A stretch of 64,000 bases of DNA, taken from the NCBI GenBank assembly GCA_910578425.1, contig CAJTQX010000007.1, positions 1 to 64,000 of the forward strand, read 5' to 3'. The stretch comes from an uncultured Anaerotignum sp. (GTDB lineage: Bacteria; Bacillota; Clostridia; Lachnospirales; Anaerotignaceae). Below the pieces are notes generated by a model. That model was not told the DNA's origin and did no database searches. It saw nothing but the letters and a program-made list of their open reading frames with translations. Position 1 is the first letter of the stretch. Every line of letters starts with the position of its first letter. Both the position numbers and the translations under genes were made by a program. This document shows, in pieces, positions 42,422-51,038 of this stretch.

Positions 42422-43846
42422 TCAAAGCAGCCCATACTTCCCCAGCTTACGGTAAAGCGTTGCGCGGCTGATTTTCAACGCGTCCGCCAGAGCATTTTTT
42501 TCCGCCAGCGTTGCCTCTTTCCGAATCATGCTCCCCAGCACGCGCTTCTCATATTCTCCCATAATTTCCTCCAGCGACCAATCCCCGTAGCCGTTGCCAG
42601 AGCGCAGGACGATGCTGTTCGGCAGGTCAGTAAGCCGGATCTCCTTCCCCTCGGCAATATTTTCCAGATATTCAATGATATTCTTCAATTCCCGCACATT
42701 ACCTGGCCAGTCATAACTCATCAGCGTCTGCAAAGCCTCCGGTGAAACGCCTGTCATGTCTTTCCCCAGCTTCTGGTTATAATACGCGATATAGTAATCA
42801 ATCAGCGCAGGCAGATCCTCTTTGCGTTTGCGCAGGGGCGGCAGTTCGATAGGGATAATGTTCAGACGATAATACAAGTCCTCCCGGAACGTCCCTTCTT
42901 CCACCATCTGCTCAATATTCTTATTTGTAGCGCAGATTACGCGAATGTCAATCGGTATGGGCTTTCTTCCGCCAATGCGCTCCACCTTGTTCTCCTGCAA
43001 TACCCGCAGCAGCTTCGTCTGTACATGCAGCGGCATATCGCCAATTTCGTCCAGAAAAATCGTACTCTTATCCGCCAATTCAAATTTTCCGATAGAGCCG
43101 TGCTTTTTCGCACCAGTAAACGCGCCCTCCTCATAGCCAAACAATTCGCTTTCCACAAGATTCTCGGGTATCGCCGCGCAGTTAATAGAAATCATCAGTG
43201 CATCACGCCTGTCGCTGAGGGCATGAATCATTTTTGCCATGATTTCCTTGCCCGTCCCGCTTTCGCCCCGCAGAAAAACAGTAGAATTGGATTTTGCAAC
43301 CTTTTTCCCGATGCGGATAGCTTCCTGCATTTTCGGGCTTTGCCCTACAAACGACCACGCCTTTTCTGCGTTATGGATGACCTTCAGCTGCTGTTCCAGC
43401 CTGTCATTCGCCTCATCGGTATATAACTTGCTTTCCAGAAGCGCACACATATATTTCAAAAATTCTTCCAGCTTGCTTCTGTTTTTCAGCAGATATTCCC
43501 GCTGTTCCTCCTGAAAAGCAATAATGGATATAACGCCAACGACTGCGCCGTCCTTGAAAATCGGATATGCCAGATTGGCAAGCTCCTTGCAGTAGCCCCT
43601 TTTTTCACAGCCAATGCAGTTTTCATCTTTTGCCGCGTCTGTTATGATGCCCTTTTCGCCGGAAAGCAATATCCGGCTGAAAAAATTCCCATGCGCAACC
43701 GTACTGCCAATTTCTTCTGCATAATTTCCCGTTCCCGCTACGCGAATCAGCTCACTGTCCACCACAGTAACATCTGATTCCAAAATAGAGGAAATCGCCT
43801 GCACATATGCCTGTATAAACGTCTGTATTTTCATCAAAGCCGTCAA
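42422..43846 (-). CDS. Sigma-54-dependent enhancer-binding transcriptional activator
   Basis: About 475 residues from a TTG at 43846 (GGAGG seven bases upstream). An N-terminal PocR/GAF-like sensor domain (about 1-140) contains a cysteine cluster CIGCEKRGYC. The AAA+ domain has Walker A GESGTGKE, the sigma-54 contact loop GAFTGA, Walker B FLDEIGDM and the arginine fingers in FREDLYYRLN. A Fis-type helix-turn-helix ends the protein (LADALKISRATLYRKL). It probably activates cyuA through the TTCTCA palindromes; the sensor cysteines could read thiols or iron-sulfur status. The cyuA link is inference from context. Confidence 0.93.
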   Translation of the reverse strand: MTALMKIQTFIQAYVQAISSILESDVTVVDSELIRVAGTGNYAEEIGSTVAHGNFFSRILLSGEKGIITDAAKDENCIGCEKRGYCKELANLAYPIFKDGAVVGVISIIAFQEEQREYLLKNRSKLEEFLKYMCALLESKLYTDEANDRLEQQLKVIHNAEKAWSFVGQSPKMQEAIRIGKKVAKSNSTVFLRGESGTGKEIMAKMIHALSDRRDALMISINCAAIPENLVESELFGYEEGAFTGAKKHGSIGKFELADKSTIFLDEIGDMPLHVQTKLLRVLQENKVERIGGRKPIPIDIRVICATNKNIEQMVEEGTFREDLYYRLNIIPIELPPLRKRKEDLPALIDYYIAYYNQKLGKDMTGVSPEALQTLMSYDWPGNVRELKNIIEYLENIAEGKEIRLTDLPNSIVLRSGNGYGDWSLEEIMGEYEKRVLGSMIRKEATLAEKNALADALKISRATLYRKLGKYGLL

Positions 43847-43895
43847 GTGTTTTCCTCCATTCCGCGCTCCCGCCAAATCTGAAACCCCATATCGT

Positions 43896-43947
43896 AAACA
43901 AAAGACCGACAGCGCAGAATCTGTTTTACAGAAATGCCTGCGCTGTC
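43896..43947 (-). terminator. Terminator of the Na/Pi cotransporter gene
   Basis: GACAGCGCAG and CTGCGCTGTC form a perfect 10-bp stem across a 20-base loop, followed by GGTCTTTTG on the minus strand. Confidence 0.75.
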
Positions 43948-43960
43948 AAAACTTCATTCT

Positions 43961-45646
43961 TTATGAGTGCTCCGGAATCATTTCTTCATGGAAGTTTTTT
44001 TCTTCTCTGTATTCGTTCAAAACAACCTGCGCGATATTCATAGCGTGGTCGGAAACACGTTCCAGATTACCCAGCAGTTCAAGGAAATGGATACCCGCAT
44101 TCACATTACATTCCGCATTAGACAGACGTTCAATATGACCTGCACGCAGTTTTTTCTCCAGCGCGTCAACTTCGTCCTCCAACACGACTGTATTCTTCGC
44201 ATAGCTGATATCGTCAAGCTCCAATGCCTTTACTGCGTTATCATAGCTGGCAAGCGTGGCGTTTATCATTTCTTTCAGTTCTTCCATCGCCGATACAGAG
44301 AAAATAATGCCTTCGTTGCTCATTTCCTCTGCCAGTTCCGCAATATTTTCCGCATGGTCGCCCACACGTTCCATATCGCTGATGGTATTCAGCAGAGATG
44401 TTACCGTTTCATTCTCTTTATCGTTGATTTGCAGCATGCAGAGTTTAATCAGGTATTCAGAAACGCCATCGCATACTCTGTCCACAACGGTTTCCCTCTG
44501 TCTGACGTCGGAAATTTTTTCGGGATCTCTGTCCTCAAGCGTACTCAGGGCAAGCTCCAGATTTTCCCTTGCGATATGCCCCAGACGGATTGTTTCCAGC
44601 TTCGCCCCTTCTACAGCAAGGCTGGGGGTCTGAAGCATACGCTGGTCGAGATGCACCAGCTGGCCTTCGTCTGTTGTTTCCACCTCCGTAATGCCGTTGA
44701 TACGCATTGCAAGCAGTATGATCCACTTGGAAAACGGGATAAGCAGCAGCGTTGTGCCAATATTGAACACCGTATGAATCGCACTGATTTGTGTCTGGTT
44801 GATGATGCCCCCGCCGATGGAAGGGTCTACTCTCGTAAACATAAGCATTGCGAACACACTGAATATGATTGTACCAATCAAGTTAAACATCAGGTGCATA
44901 TAACCAACGCATTTCGCATTTTTGCTCGCGCCAATACCACTGAGAATCGCCGTCACACAGGTACCGATATTCTGACCCATGATAATGAATACCGCCGCAT
45001 TGAACGGCACAAGACCCGAAGCCGCCAATGAAAGCAGGATACCCTGCGAAGCCGAAGAGCTCTGAATGATAGCCGTTACAGCGGCGCCAACCAGAATGCC
45101 CAGGAAGGGATTCTGTCCCAATGTTACAAATGCGTCCCGAAAAATCTGTGAATCCTTCAAAGGAGAAACCGAATCGGACATCGTCCCGATGCCGATGAAT
45201 AATATGCCAAAACCGATAATGATAGAAGCGACTTGTTTTTTCTTTACATTTTTGCCGACAATCATAATGATTACGCCAACCATCAGCGCGAGCGGCGCAA
45301 GCGTATCAGGGCTGAGTGCTTTCGCCCATTCCGCACTGGAAACCAGCCAGCCTGTTGCCGTTGTACCAATGTTTGCACCCATAATGACTGTCATCGCCTG
45401 AGCCAGATTCATCAGCCCAGCATTTACGAAGCCGACGACCATGACTGTTGTAGCCGAAGAGCTCTGCACAATAGCCGTTACCAATGCGCCCAGCGCGATT
45501 CCCATGAATTTGTTCTGTGTCAGTGCCGCCAGAATGCTTTTCATTTTGGAACCTGCGGCGTTCTGCAAGCCCTGCGCCATGATGTTCATGCCATAAATAA
45601 ACAGCGCAAGCCCTCCGATAAATGGAATGATGATTTCTGAATACAT
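43961..45646 (-). CDS. Na/Pi cotransporter family protein with PhoU-like domain
   Basis: A 561-residue membrane protein. The two inverted transporter repeats carry the diagnostic QSSSATTVMVVGF and QSSSASQGILLSL motifs of the NptA/PNaS family of sodium-dependent phosphate transporters; a cytoplasmic PhoU-like helical domain fills residues of about 350-550 (SDMERVGDHAENIAEL, NLERVSDHAMNIA). CGGAGGAGAAT precedes the ATG. Monocistronic. Some family members export rather than import phosphate, so direction is uncertain. Confidence 0.93.
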   Translation of the reverse strand: MYSEIIIPFIGGLALFIYGMNIMAQGLQNAAGSKMKSILAALTQNKFMGIALGALVTAIVQSSSATTVMVVGFVNAGLMNLAQAMTVIMGANIGTTATGWLVSSAEWAKALSPDTLAPLALMVGVIIMIVGKNVKKKQVASIIIGFGILFIGIGTMSDSVSPLKDSQIFRDAFVTLGQNPFLGILVGAAVTAIIQSSSASQGILLSLAASGLVPFNAAVFIIMGQNIGTCVTAILSGIGASKNAKCVGYMHLMFNLIGTIIFSVFAMLMFTRVDPSIGGGIINQTQISAIHTVFNIGTTLLLIPFSKWIILLAMRINGITEVETTDEGQLVHLDQRMLQTPSLAVEGAKLETIRLGHIARENLELALSTLEDRDPEKISDVRQRETVVDRVCDGVSEYLIKLCMLQINDKENETVTSLLNTISDMERVGDHAENIAELAEEMSNEGIIFSVSAMEELKEMINATLASYDNAVKALELDDISYAKNTVVLEDEVDALEKKLRAGHIERLSNAECNVNAGIHFLELLGNLERVSDHAMNIAQVVLNEYREEKNFHEEMIPEHS

Positions 45647-45819
45647 ATTCTCCTCCGATCTTTATACTGTCCTTTTCATTCCGAAACACGAAGCGGAAGC
45701 GTCAAAGCCTTCCAATTCTCCAGTATTAAGAATACCATAAAGACCTGTCCGCCGCAATCGCATTTCGACATTTTTATTCCATTTTAACAATATTCTAAAC
45801 AGTATACGTCTCGTTCTCC

Positions 45820-46893
45820 TTATGTTCCGTTACTTTTGTCCGTAAGGATAAAGCCGCCTCCGGCAACGATTTCTCCGTCATACAGCACAAGCGACTGCCC
45901 CGGCGTGACCGCACGCTGCGGCTCATCAAACACACATTCCAGCATATCCCCCTCTGCCTTCTGCACCGTACACCATGCCGCCTTATGCGCATAGCGCAGC
46001 TTTCCCATAAAGCGCGCGCCTTCCTCAAAACGTTCCGCAGCCATATACGCAATACTCCCGATCCGCACCTCGCGGCGGAACAGTGCTTCATTGTCACAAA
46101 GTACAACCCTGTTCGTTTCCGGGCAAAGGCTGTGCACATACATAGGCTTTCCAAAGGCAATCCCAAGCCCTTTCCTCTGCCCTACGGTATAATGCAGCAG
46201 CCCCTTGTGCCTGCCTAAAGCATTCCCTTCCAAATCCACAAAATCTCCTTCCGCATTCCGCCCGTCCTCGGGGCTTTCCCGCAGAATAAAGCCCGCATAA
46301 TCCCCGTCAGGAATAAAGCAGATATCCTGGCTTTCTCCCTTCTCCGCTGTATATCCGTCGATTTCGGCAGCAATCCTGCGTACTTCGTCCTTTGTGTATT
46401 CCCCAAGCGGCAGGAGCATTGCCGCAAGCTGCTCCTGTGTAAGCCTGTAAAGAGCATACGTCTGGTCTTTCGCTGCCGTTGCAGCGTTTCGTATGGCATA
46501 TCTGCCTGTTGCCGGATGCGTTTCGATTCTGGCGTAATGCCCTGTGGCAAAATACACCGCACCCTCCGCCTTTGCCATTTCCAGTAACACCTGTTCCTTT
46601 ATCAGAGGATTGCAGACAACACAGGGATTCGGCGTCAGTCCGTTTCGGTAGCTTTCCATAAAAGGCTCTATCACACAGTCCCGGAAACGCTTTGACAGAT
46701 TCAGCACTTTATGGCGGATACCCAGTTTTTCGGCAATCCGCGCCGCATCTTTTACAGCCTGTCCGCTTTCCGCTCCCTGCCAAAGCCCCAGCGTCACACC
46801 AACAACCTCATAGCCCTGCCTTTTCAGCAGGAGAGCAGCGGCTGTGCTGTCCACACCGCCGGACATACCTGCAATTACTTTTCCTTTTTTCAT
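45820..46893 (-). CDS. mnmA: tRNA-specific 2-thiouridylase MnmA
   Basis: A 357-residue enzyme that places sulfur on U34 of Lys, Glu and Gln tRNAs. It has the PP-loop SGGVDST, GHYARIE, the second catalytic cysteine in SQDICFIPDGDY and a C-terminal MnmA-type domain (LHYTVGQRKGLGI). The first catalytic site reads NPCVVCN (Cys91, Cys94) where most MnmA have NPDxxCN, giving an extra cysteine. GTGAGGATACT precedes the ATG at 46893. No cysteine desulfurase gene is adjacent. A second mnmA copy elsewhere in the genome is possible. Confidence 0.88.
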   Translation of the reverse strand: MKKGKVIAGMSGGVDSTAAALLLKRQGYEVVGVTLGLWQGAESGQAVKDAARIAEKLGIRHKVLNLSKRFRDCVIEPFMESYRNGLTPNPCVVCNPLIKEQVLLEMAKAEGAVYFATGHYARIETHPATGRYAIRNAATAAKDQTYALYRLTQEQLAAMLLPLGEYTKDEVRRIAAEIDGYTAEKGESQDICFIPDGDYAGFILRESPEDGRNAEGDFVDLEGNALGRHKGLLHYTVGQRKGLGIAFGKPMYVHSLCPETNRVVLCDNEALFRREVRIGSIAYMAAERFEEGARFMGKLRYAHKAAWCTVQKAEGDMLECVFDEPQRAVTPGQSLVLYDGEIVAGGGFILTDKSNGT

Positions 46894-46970
46894 AGTATCC
46901 TCACATATACATCCCAATCACAAGTTAACAATACGATTTTATAAAATCCTCCTTTTGCCTTTTCTTTCAA

Positions 46971-47516
46971 TCAGATATCCATTCGTTCCAAATATCCCAC
47001 ATCCACTTTTTTCGTCAGCCATACGCCGTTTTCCGAAAGGAAAAACGGAATCCCGTCCTGGCTCATCCGGCCGCTGCGCACCTTCAAAACAACTGGCGCG
47101 CCATGCCTTCTGCCAACCGTTTTCGCCGTTTCCAAATCCTTTGACAGATGCACATATAAACGGCTCATTGGCTTTAAGCCTTCCACCATGATGCTTTTCA
47201 AAAACCTGTCCGCAGTCCCATGATATAAAAATGCAGGCGGTTCCTGTTCCTCCAGCTCTACATCCACCGGAATGCTGTGTCCCTGATTCGCCCGTATCAG
47301 CGTTTTATTTTCATTAAAGCTGTATCTCTGCTTGTTGTCTGTCCTGACGATTTCTTCTAATATTTCCCTGTTTATTTTGCGCCCCGAATGGTTGACGCCC
47401 ACAATCAGATCTTCCACGTCCGCCCATCCATGCTCGTCCAGGGTGAGCCCTGCTGCTTCTGGTTTGTGCCTTAGCAGCAGGCTGATATAAACGCTTAATT
47501 TATCTGGTTTTTCCAT
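46971..47516 (-). CDS. kptA: RNA 2'-phosphotransferase KptA/Tpt1
   Basis: A 181-residue protein of the Tpt1/KptA family, which moves an RNA 2'-phosphate to NAD+. Conserved blocks: LSVYISLLLRHKPEAAGL, WADVEDLI, IRANQGHS, LYHGTADRFLKSI, RLYVHLSKDLETA and a C-terminal VWLTKKV. AAGGAGGAAAC precedes the ATG. It overlaps the end of the DUF5662 gene by 17 bases, so translation is coupled. In eukaryotes the enzyme completes tRNA splicing; bacteria lack that pathway, so the natural substrate here is unknown. Confidence 0.93.
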   Translation of the reverse strand: MEKPDKLSVYISLLLRHKPEAAGLTLDEHGWADVEDLIVGVNHSGRKINREILEEIVRTDNKQRYSFNENKTLIRANQGHSIPVDVELEEQEPPAFLYHGTADRFLKSIMVEGLKPMSRLYVHLSKDLETAKTVGRRHGAPVVLKVRSGRMSQDGIPFFLSENGVWLTKKVDVGYLERMDI

Positions 47517-48114
47517 GTTTCCTCCTTCCAATATGCCGGAGGCAGGCCTCCAGCCGTTTTTGAAATTCCCGCTTCCGTTCCCTGCGCAAAAGCCGCCTGA
47601 TATAAGCAAACGTTGCCTCCTCGCCTTCCTTTGCCAGCATTTTCAGCAGCTTTTCCAAAAGCGCGCGTGATTCCTCATGCAGCAGTTTCCCCACGCGAAT
47701 GCTCCGTTTATGATATTCCCATGGGCTTGCATCGGTATACTTTTCCTTTTGATACGTGCGGCAGGCGGCAATGCGGTCAATAAACATTTCCACTACATAG
47801 CACACAGGCATTTTCATGCCGCCGAGCAGCTCATCTCTGTCCAGTGTATAATCAATCCAGTATTCAAAATGGTGCCTGTTCCTGCCTTTGTGGTGCAGCC
47901 AGGAGCGGGACAGGCCTGTTGCTTCGCGTTCCGCGTTATTCGGGCTGCGGTTGCCCTGATAATATTTCGCGCCAACAAGAAATTCTGTCGGGCTGTATTT
48001 GGATAGATCATGCAGGAGCCCCTGCCGGTAAAGCCCGACCTTAAAACAGCCCTGCCGGACCAGATGCCTGTGATATGTAACCGTTTTGAAATGCTCCCAG
48101 AATTTTTCCCTCAT
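47500..48114 (-). CDS. DUF5662 family protein
   Basis: A 204-residue protein with histidine-rich blocks TYHRHLVRQG, LLHDLSKYSPTEF and WLHHKGRNRHHFEYW that resemble an HD-type metal-binding helical fold; the C-terminal 50 residues are strongly basic (RRLLRRERKREFQKR). These features fit the DUF5662 family. AGGAGGGCAAT precedes the ATG at 48114. It overlaps kptA, and a joint role in RNA or nucleotide metabolism is an inference from that coupling and from the basic tail. Confidence 0.82.
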   Translation of the reverse strand: MREKFWEHFKTVTYHRHLVRQGCFKVGLYRQGLLHDLSKYSPTEFLVGAKYYQGNRSPNNAEREATGLSRSWLHHKGRNRHHFEYWIDYTLDRDELLGGMKMPVCYVVEMFIDRIAACRTYQKEKYTDASPWEYHKRSIRVGKLLHEESRALLEKLLKMLAKEGEEATFAYIRRLLRRERKREFQKRLEACLRHIGRRKHGKTR

Positions 48115-48207
48115 ATTGCCCTCCTGTTTTGCGGCTCCTGCAAAAAAACGGCCGGCGTCTGTTTTCCTACTGACTGCCCGCCGCTTTTGCCGCATTATGC
48201 TCTGAAA

Positions 48208-48750
48208 TTATTTAATCAGCTTGGAGATTACTTTGAAGTGCGGCGAACCCGCGCCCTTTACCAGCTCAAACAACGCAGTTTCGCATGTTGTCACAAAGGC
48301 CCCCTCCTGAACAGCGCGCTCGATGCCGAAATCCCTGTTGTAGTTCTTTCTGGAGCCAACGCAGTCCGCCACAATGAATACGCGGAAACCGCCCTGCGCC
48401 AGATCAATAATGGTCTGCAATACACAGATATGCGTTTCCGCACCGCAGATGAGCAATGTGCTTTTGCCCTGTGCCTTCAGCCATTCCACAAATTCCCCGC
48501 TGCCCAGCGCGCTGAAAGAAGTTTTATCCATCGGTGTAAATTCGCCCAATGCCTCTTTCATTGCCGGAACGGTATCGCCCAGACCCTTTGTATACTGCTG
48601 TGTTACAGCGACAGGCACGCCGATCTCCCGCAGACCTTTCGCTAAGATTGCCGCCTTTGCTATGATTTCGTCCTTGCCTTCGATCGCCGGCATGAGTTTC
48701 TCCTGAAAATCAATAAATACCGCCGCTGTATCTTCCGCAAATATCCTCAT
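48208..48750 (-). CDS. Isochorismatase-fold cysteine hydrolase
   Basis: A 180-residue hydrolase with the catalytic triad of the isochorismatase/nicotinamidase superfamily: Asp14 in VFIDFQE, Lys76 in PMDKTSFSA and Cys109 in GAETHICVLQT. The superfamily includes nicotinamidases, carbamoylases and YcaC-like enzymes of unknown substrate; this one lacks the nicotinamidase metal-site residues I would expect and is closer to the YcaC-type. It stands alone on the minus strand, 93 bases before the DUF5662 start. Confidence 0.9.
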   Translation of the reverse strand: MRIFAEDTAAVFIDFQEKLMPAIEGKDEIIAKAAILAKGLREIGVPVAVTQQYTKGLGDTVPAMKEALGEFTPMDKTSFSALGSGEFVEWLKAQGKSTLLICGAETHICVLQTIIDLAQGGFRVFIVADCVGSRKNYNRDFGIERAVQEGAFVTTCETALFELVKGAGSPHFKVISKLIK

Positions 48751-48845
48751 CTGTAATCCTCCTAATATGGTATTGAAAATACTGAGGGTTCCCTCTCATT
48801 TCCAGTACATATTTTATCGTAATTTTGCGGAATTGTCTATCTATT

Positions 48846-49622
48846 CTACATATATTTTCGCATATTTTGCAGCGCGCTTTTTTCCAGACGGGAAACCTGC
48901 GCCTGACTGATACCGATTTCCGTGCTGACCTCTGTCTGCGTTTTTCCCTCGAAAAAACGGAGAGAAACGATTTTCTTTTCCCTCTCCGAAAGGTGGTGCA
49001 TCGCCTCGCTCAGCGAAATATTTTCCAGCCACAGCCTGTCTCCGTTCTTTTCATCGCTGACCTGATCCATCACAAAAAGCGTATCTCCGCCATCGTGATA
49101 GATTGGCTCAAAAAGCGAAACAGGGTCCTGTATCGCGTCTAACGCCATCACTACGTTTTCCCGCGTCAGTCCCATCTCTTTCGCAATTTCCTCTGCCGTT
49201 GGCTCCTTCTCCCGTTCCGCCGTCAGCCGTTCTTTGATCTGCAACGCCTTATACGCCGTATCCCGCAGAGAACGGCTCACGCGTATCGTGTTGTTGTCCC
49301 GCAGATAGCGGCGTATTTCCCCAATAATCATTGGGCAGAAATAAGTTGAAGGCATAACCTGCATATTGATGTCGAAATTATCAATCGCCTTAATCAGCCC
49401 CACCACGCCGATTTGGAACAAATCGTCCATATTTTCATTCCGGTTCTCAAACCGCTTAATAATACTCAGAACAAGCCGCAGATTGCCCTCTATCAGCTTC
49501 TGTCTGGCCTCTGTGTCCCCTTCTCTGCATTTTATAAATAATTCCCGCGCCTCTGCGCCCGTCAGTACGGGCAGGGAAGATGTATTGATACCACTGATTT
49601 CCACTTTGCCATAGTATGCCAT
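48846..49622 (-). CDS. sigG: Forespore sigma factor SigG
   Basis: A 258-residue sigma-70-family factor: KVEISGINTSSLPVLT at the N-terminus is diagnostic of sigma-G, followed by DDLFQIGVVGLIKAIDNFD (region 2), SLFEPIYHDGGD (region 3) and ISQAQVSRLEKSAL (region 4 helix-turn-helix). Sigma-G drives late forespore genes. A GTATA-N14-GGGGAAATTA sigma-F/G-type promoter lies upstream. Region 2.3 reads VMPSTYFCPMI where Bacillus has VKFSTYAVPMI, an unexpected divergence in a very conserved stretch. It is not linked to spoIIGA-sigE or ftsZ here. Confidence 0.95.
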   Translation of the reverse strand: MAYYGKVEISGINTSSLPVLTGAEARELFIKCREGDTEARQKLIEGNLRLVLSIIKRFENRNENMDDLFQIGVVGLIKAIDNFDINMQVMPSTYFCPMIIGEIRRYLRDNNTIRVSRSLRDTAYKALQIKERLTAEREKEPTAEEIAKEMGLTRENVVMALDAIQDPVSLFEPIYHDGGDTLFVMDQVSDEKNGDRLWLENISLSEAMHHLSEREKKIVSLRFFEGKTQTEVSTEIGISQAQVSRLEKSALQNMRKYM

Positions 49623-49683
49623 GCTCTCACTCCTGTCGAAGCAGTGTCGCCGGCGGGCTTTTTACCCGTCAACGGTATACATG

Positions 49684-49712
49684 TAATTTCCCCTTGCTGA
49701 CGGGAAATATAC
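49684..49712 (-). promoter_or_regulatory. Sigma-F/sigma-G-type promoter of sigG
   Basis: GTATA (49708-49712), a 14-base spacer and GGGGAAATTA (49684-49693) on the minus strand match the forespore consensus with one mismatch. Sigma-F starts sigG in Bacillus, and sigma-G then sustains it. Confidence 0.65.
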
Positions 49713-49782
49713 CCTGCAAATTCTGACAGTGTTTTGCATCACAAAAGAGCAAAATGCAAAGCGTCTTTCCATCCGAAACAAC

Positions 49783-49826
49783 ACCTTCGCCTGACAAGCG
49801 AATACACGCTTTGTCAAACGAAGGTA
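49783..49826. repeat. Palindromic repeat, CCTTCGCCTGACA family (copy B)
   Basis: ACCTTCGCCTGACAAGCG and CGCTTTGTCAAACGAAGGT pair with few mismatches around a short loop. Lies between sigG and the divergent Ter-type lyase gene. Confidence 0.75.
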
Positions 49827-49944
49827 TCATTGACTGAAAACGCGATAAATGCCGCTAAAACGGAAAATTCCTGTGCATTTTCCGAAAATAATGCTATAAT
49901 GCTTAATAGTGTTTCAAAATATACATGAAGGAGAACCCGCACAA

Positions 49945-50907
49945 ATGAAAGATACTGCACTTTGTTACAACATCGGGGCATTGCTGTATTGTCCCGCCCA
50001 TAACAAAACTATCGCCGGTTCTGTCATATGCCAGAAAATTCCCGCGCCGTTTTCCCTCGCCCTTTGCCTGGAGGACACTATAGCGGATGCTTTTGTCGCA
50101 CAGGCGGAAACCGTCCTGCTTTCCTCTCTGCAAAAAATAGAAACCGCGTGTCAGAGGAGCCATTTTTACCTGCCGAAAATTTTTATCCGTATCCGCAGAC
50201 CGGAGCAAATTGTTGATTTATACCGAAAAGCAGGGAAAGCGCGCGGATTGATTACCGGTTTTATCGCGCCGAAGTTCTCCCCTGAAAATGCGGGTCGCTA
50301 CATAGAAGAGATTGTAAACCTGAACCAGACGGCAGCATCTCCTGTTTTTCTCATGCCTGTATTGGAAAGTCCCTCCCTGATAGACCTGCGGACGCGCTGC
50401 GATGTGCTTTACGGCATTAAGGATAAAATTGCCCCTGCTGCTGATCTGATTCCCAATATTCGTGTCGGCGGCAATGACCTCTGCCACGCTTTCGGACTGC
50501 GGCGGCAAAAAACACAGGCGATTCAGGAAATCCAGCCTGTCAGCCAGATATTGTCTGATATTATAACAGTATTCGGAATGGAATATGTCGTTTCAGGACC
50601 TGTCTGGGAATATTACGCCGCTGAGGGCTGGGAGGATGGCCTGCGGCGCGAACTGGAGCTGGACAAACTGAATGGCTTTGTCGGCAAAACCATCATACAC
50701 CCGAAACAGATTCCTGTTGTAAACCGCGCTTATCAGGTTTCTAAAGCGGATTTCCATGACGCATGTTCCATATTGAACTGGGATTCCGGCGCGGCCTCTC
50801 TGGTATCCGGCAGTCTGGTATCCGGCAGAATGAACGAATGTCTGACCCATTCCAACTGGGCAAAAAAAATCTGCGCCCTTGCCGAAGCCTACGGCATAGA
50901 AGAATAA
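49945..50907 (+). CDS. Ter-type C-C bond lyase (HpcH/HpaI-citrate lyase fold)
   Basis: A protein of about 321 residues with a TIM-barrel aldolase/citrate-lyase-beta fold. LALCLEDTIAD, GFIAPKFSPENA and MPVLESPSLI mark the barrel; RVGGNDLCHAFGLRR, SGPVWEYY and GKTIIHPKQIPVVNRAY fit the subfamily found in Ter-associated biosynthetic modules rather than true citrate lyase. The start at 49945 follows AAGGAGAAC; the frame upstream is AT-rich leader. It is monocistronic here, 12 kb from the terD block, with no phosphoribosyltransferase or ATP-grasp partner in the window. The substrate is unknown. Confidence 0.78.
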   Translation: MKDTALCYNIGALLYCPAHNKTIAGSVICQKIPAPFSLALCLEDTIADAFVAQAETVLLSSLQKIETACQRSHFYLPKIFIRIRRPEQIVDLYRKAGKARGLITGFIAPKFSPENAGRYIEEIVNLNQTAASPVFLMPVLESPSLIDLRTRCDVLYGIKDKIAPAADLIPNIRVGGNDLCHAFGLRRQKTQAIQEIQPVSQILSDIITVFGMEYVVSGPVWEYYAAEGWEDGLRRELELDKLNGFVGKTIIHPKQIPVVNRAYQVSKADFHDACSILNWDSGAASLVSGSLVSGRMNECLTHSNWAKKICALAEAYGIEE

Positions 50908-50979
50908 CTTTTTGAAGCTGAAAAATTCTGCTCTGTGAGAGGAAAATAAGCAAACGATATGTAGACGGATATATGGAAT

Positions 50980-51005
50980 TTCAGCCGCGCTTTTGCGCGG
51001 CTGAA
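50980..51005 (+). terminator. Strong hairpin after the lyase gene
   Basis: TTCAGCCGCGC and GCGCGGCTGAA form a perfect 11-bp stem with a TTTT loop. There is no clean T-tract, but the position, 70 bases past the stop codon, fits a terminator. Confidence 0.5.
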
Positions 51006-51038
51006 TCCAATTCAGGGGATTTCCCTGTCTTTCTTATC

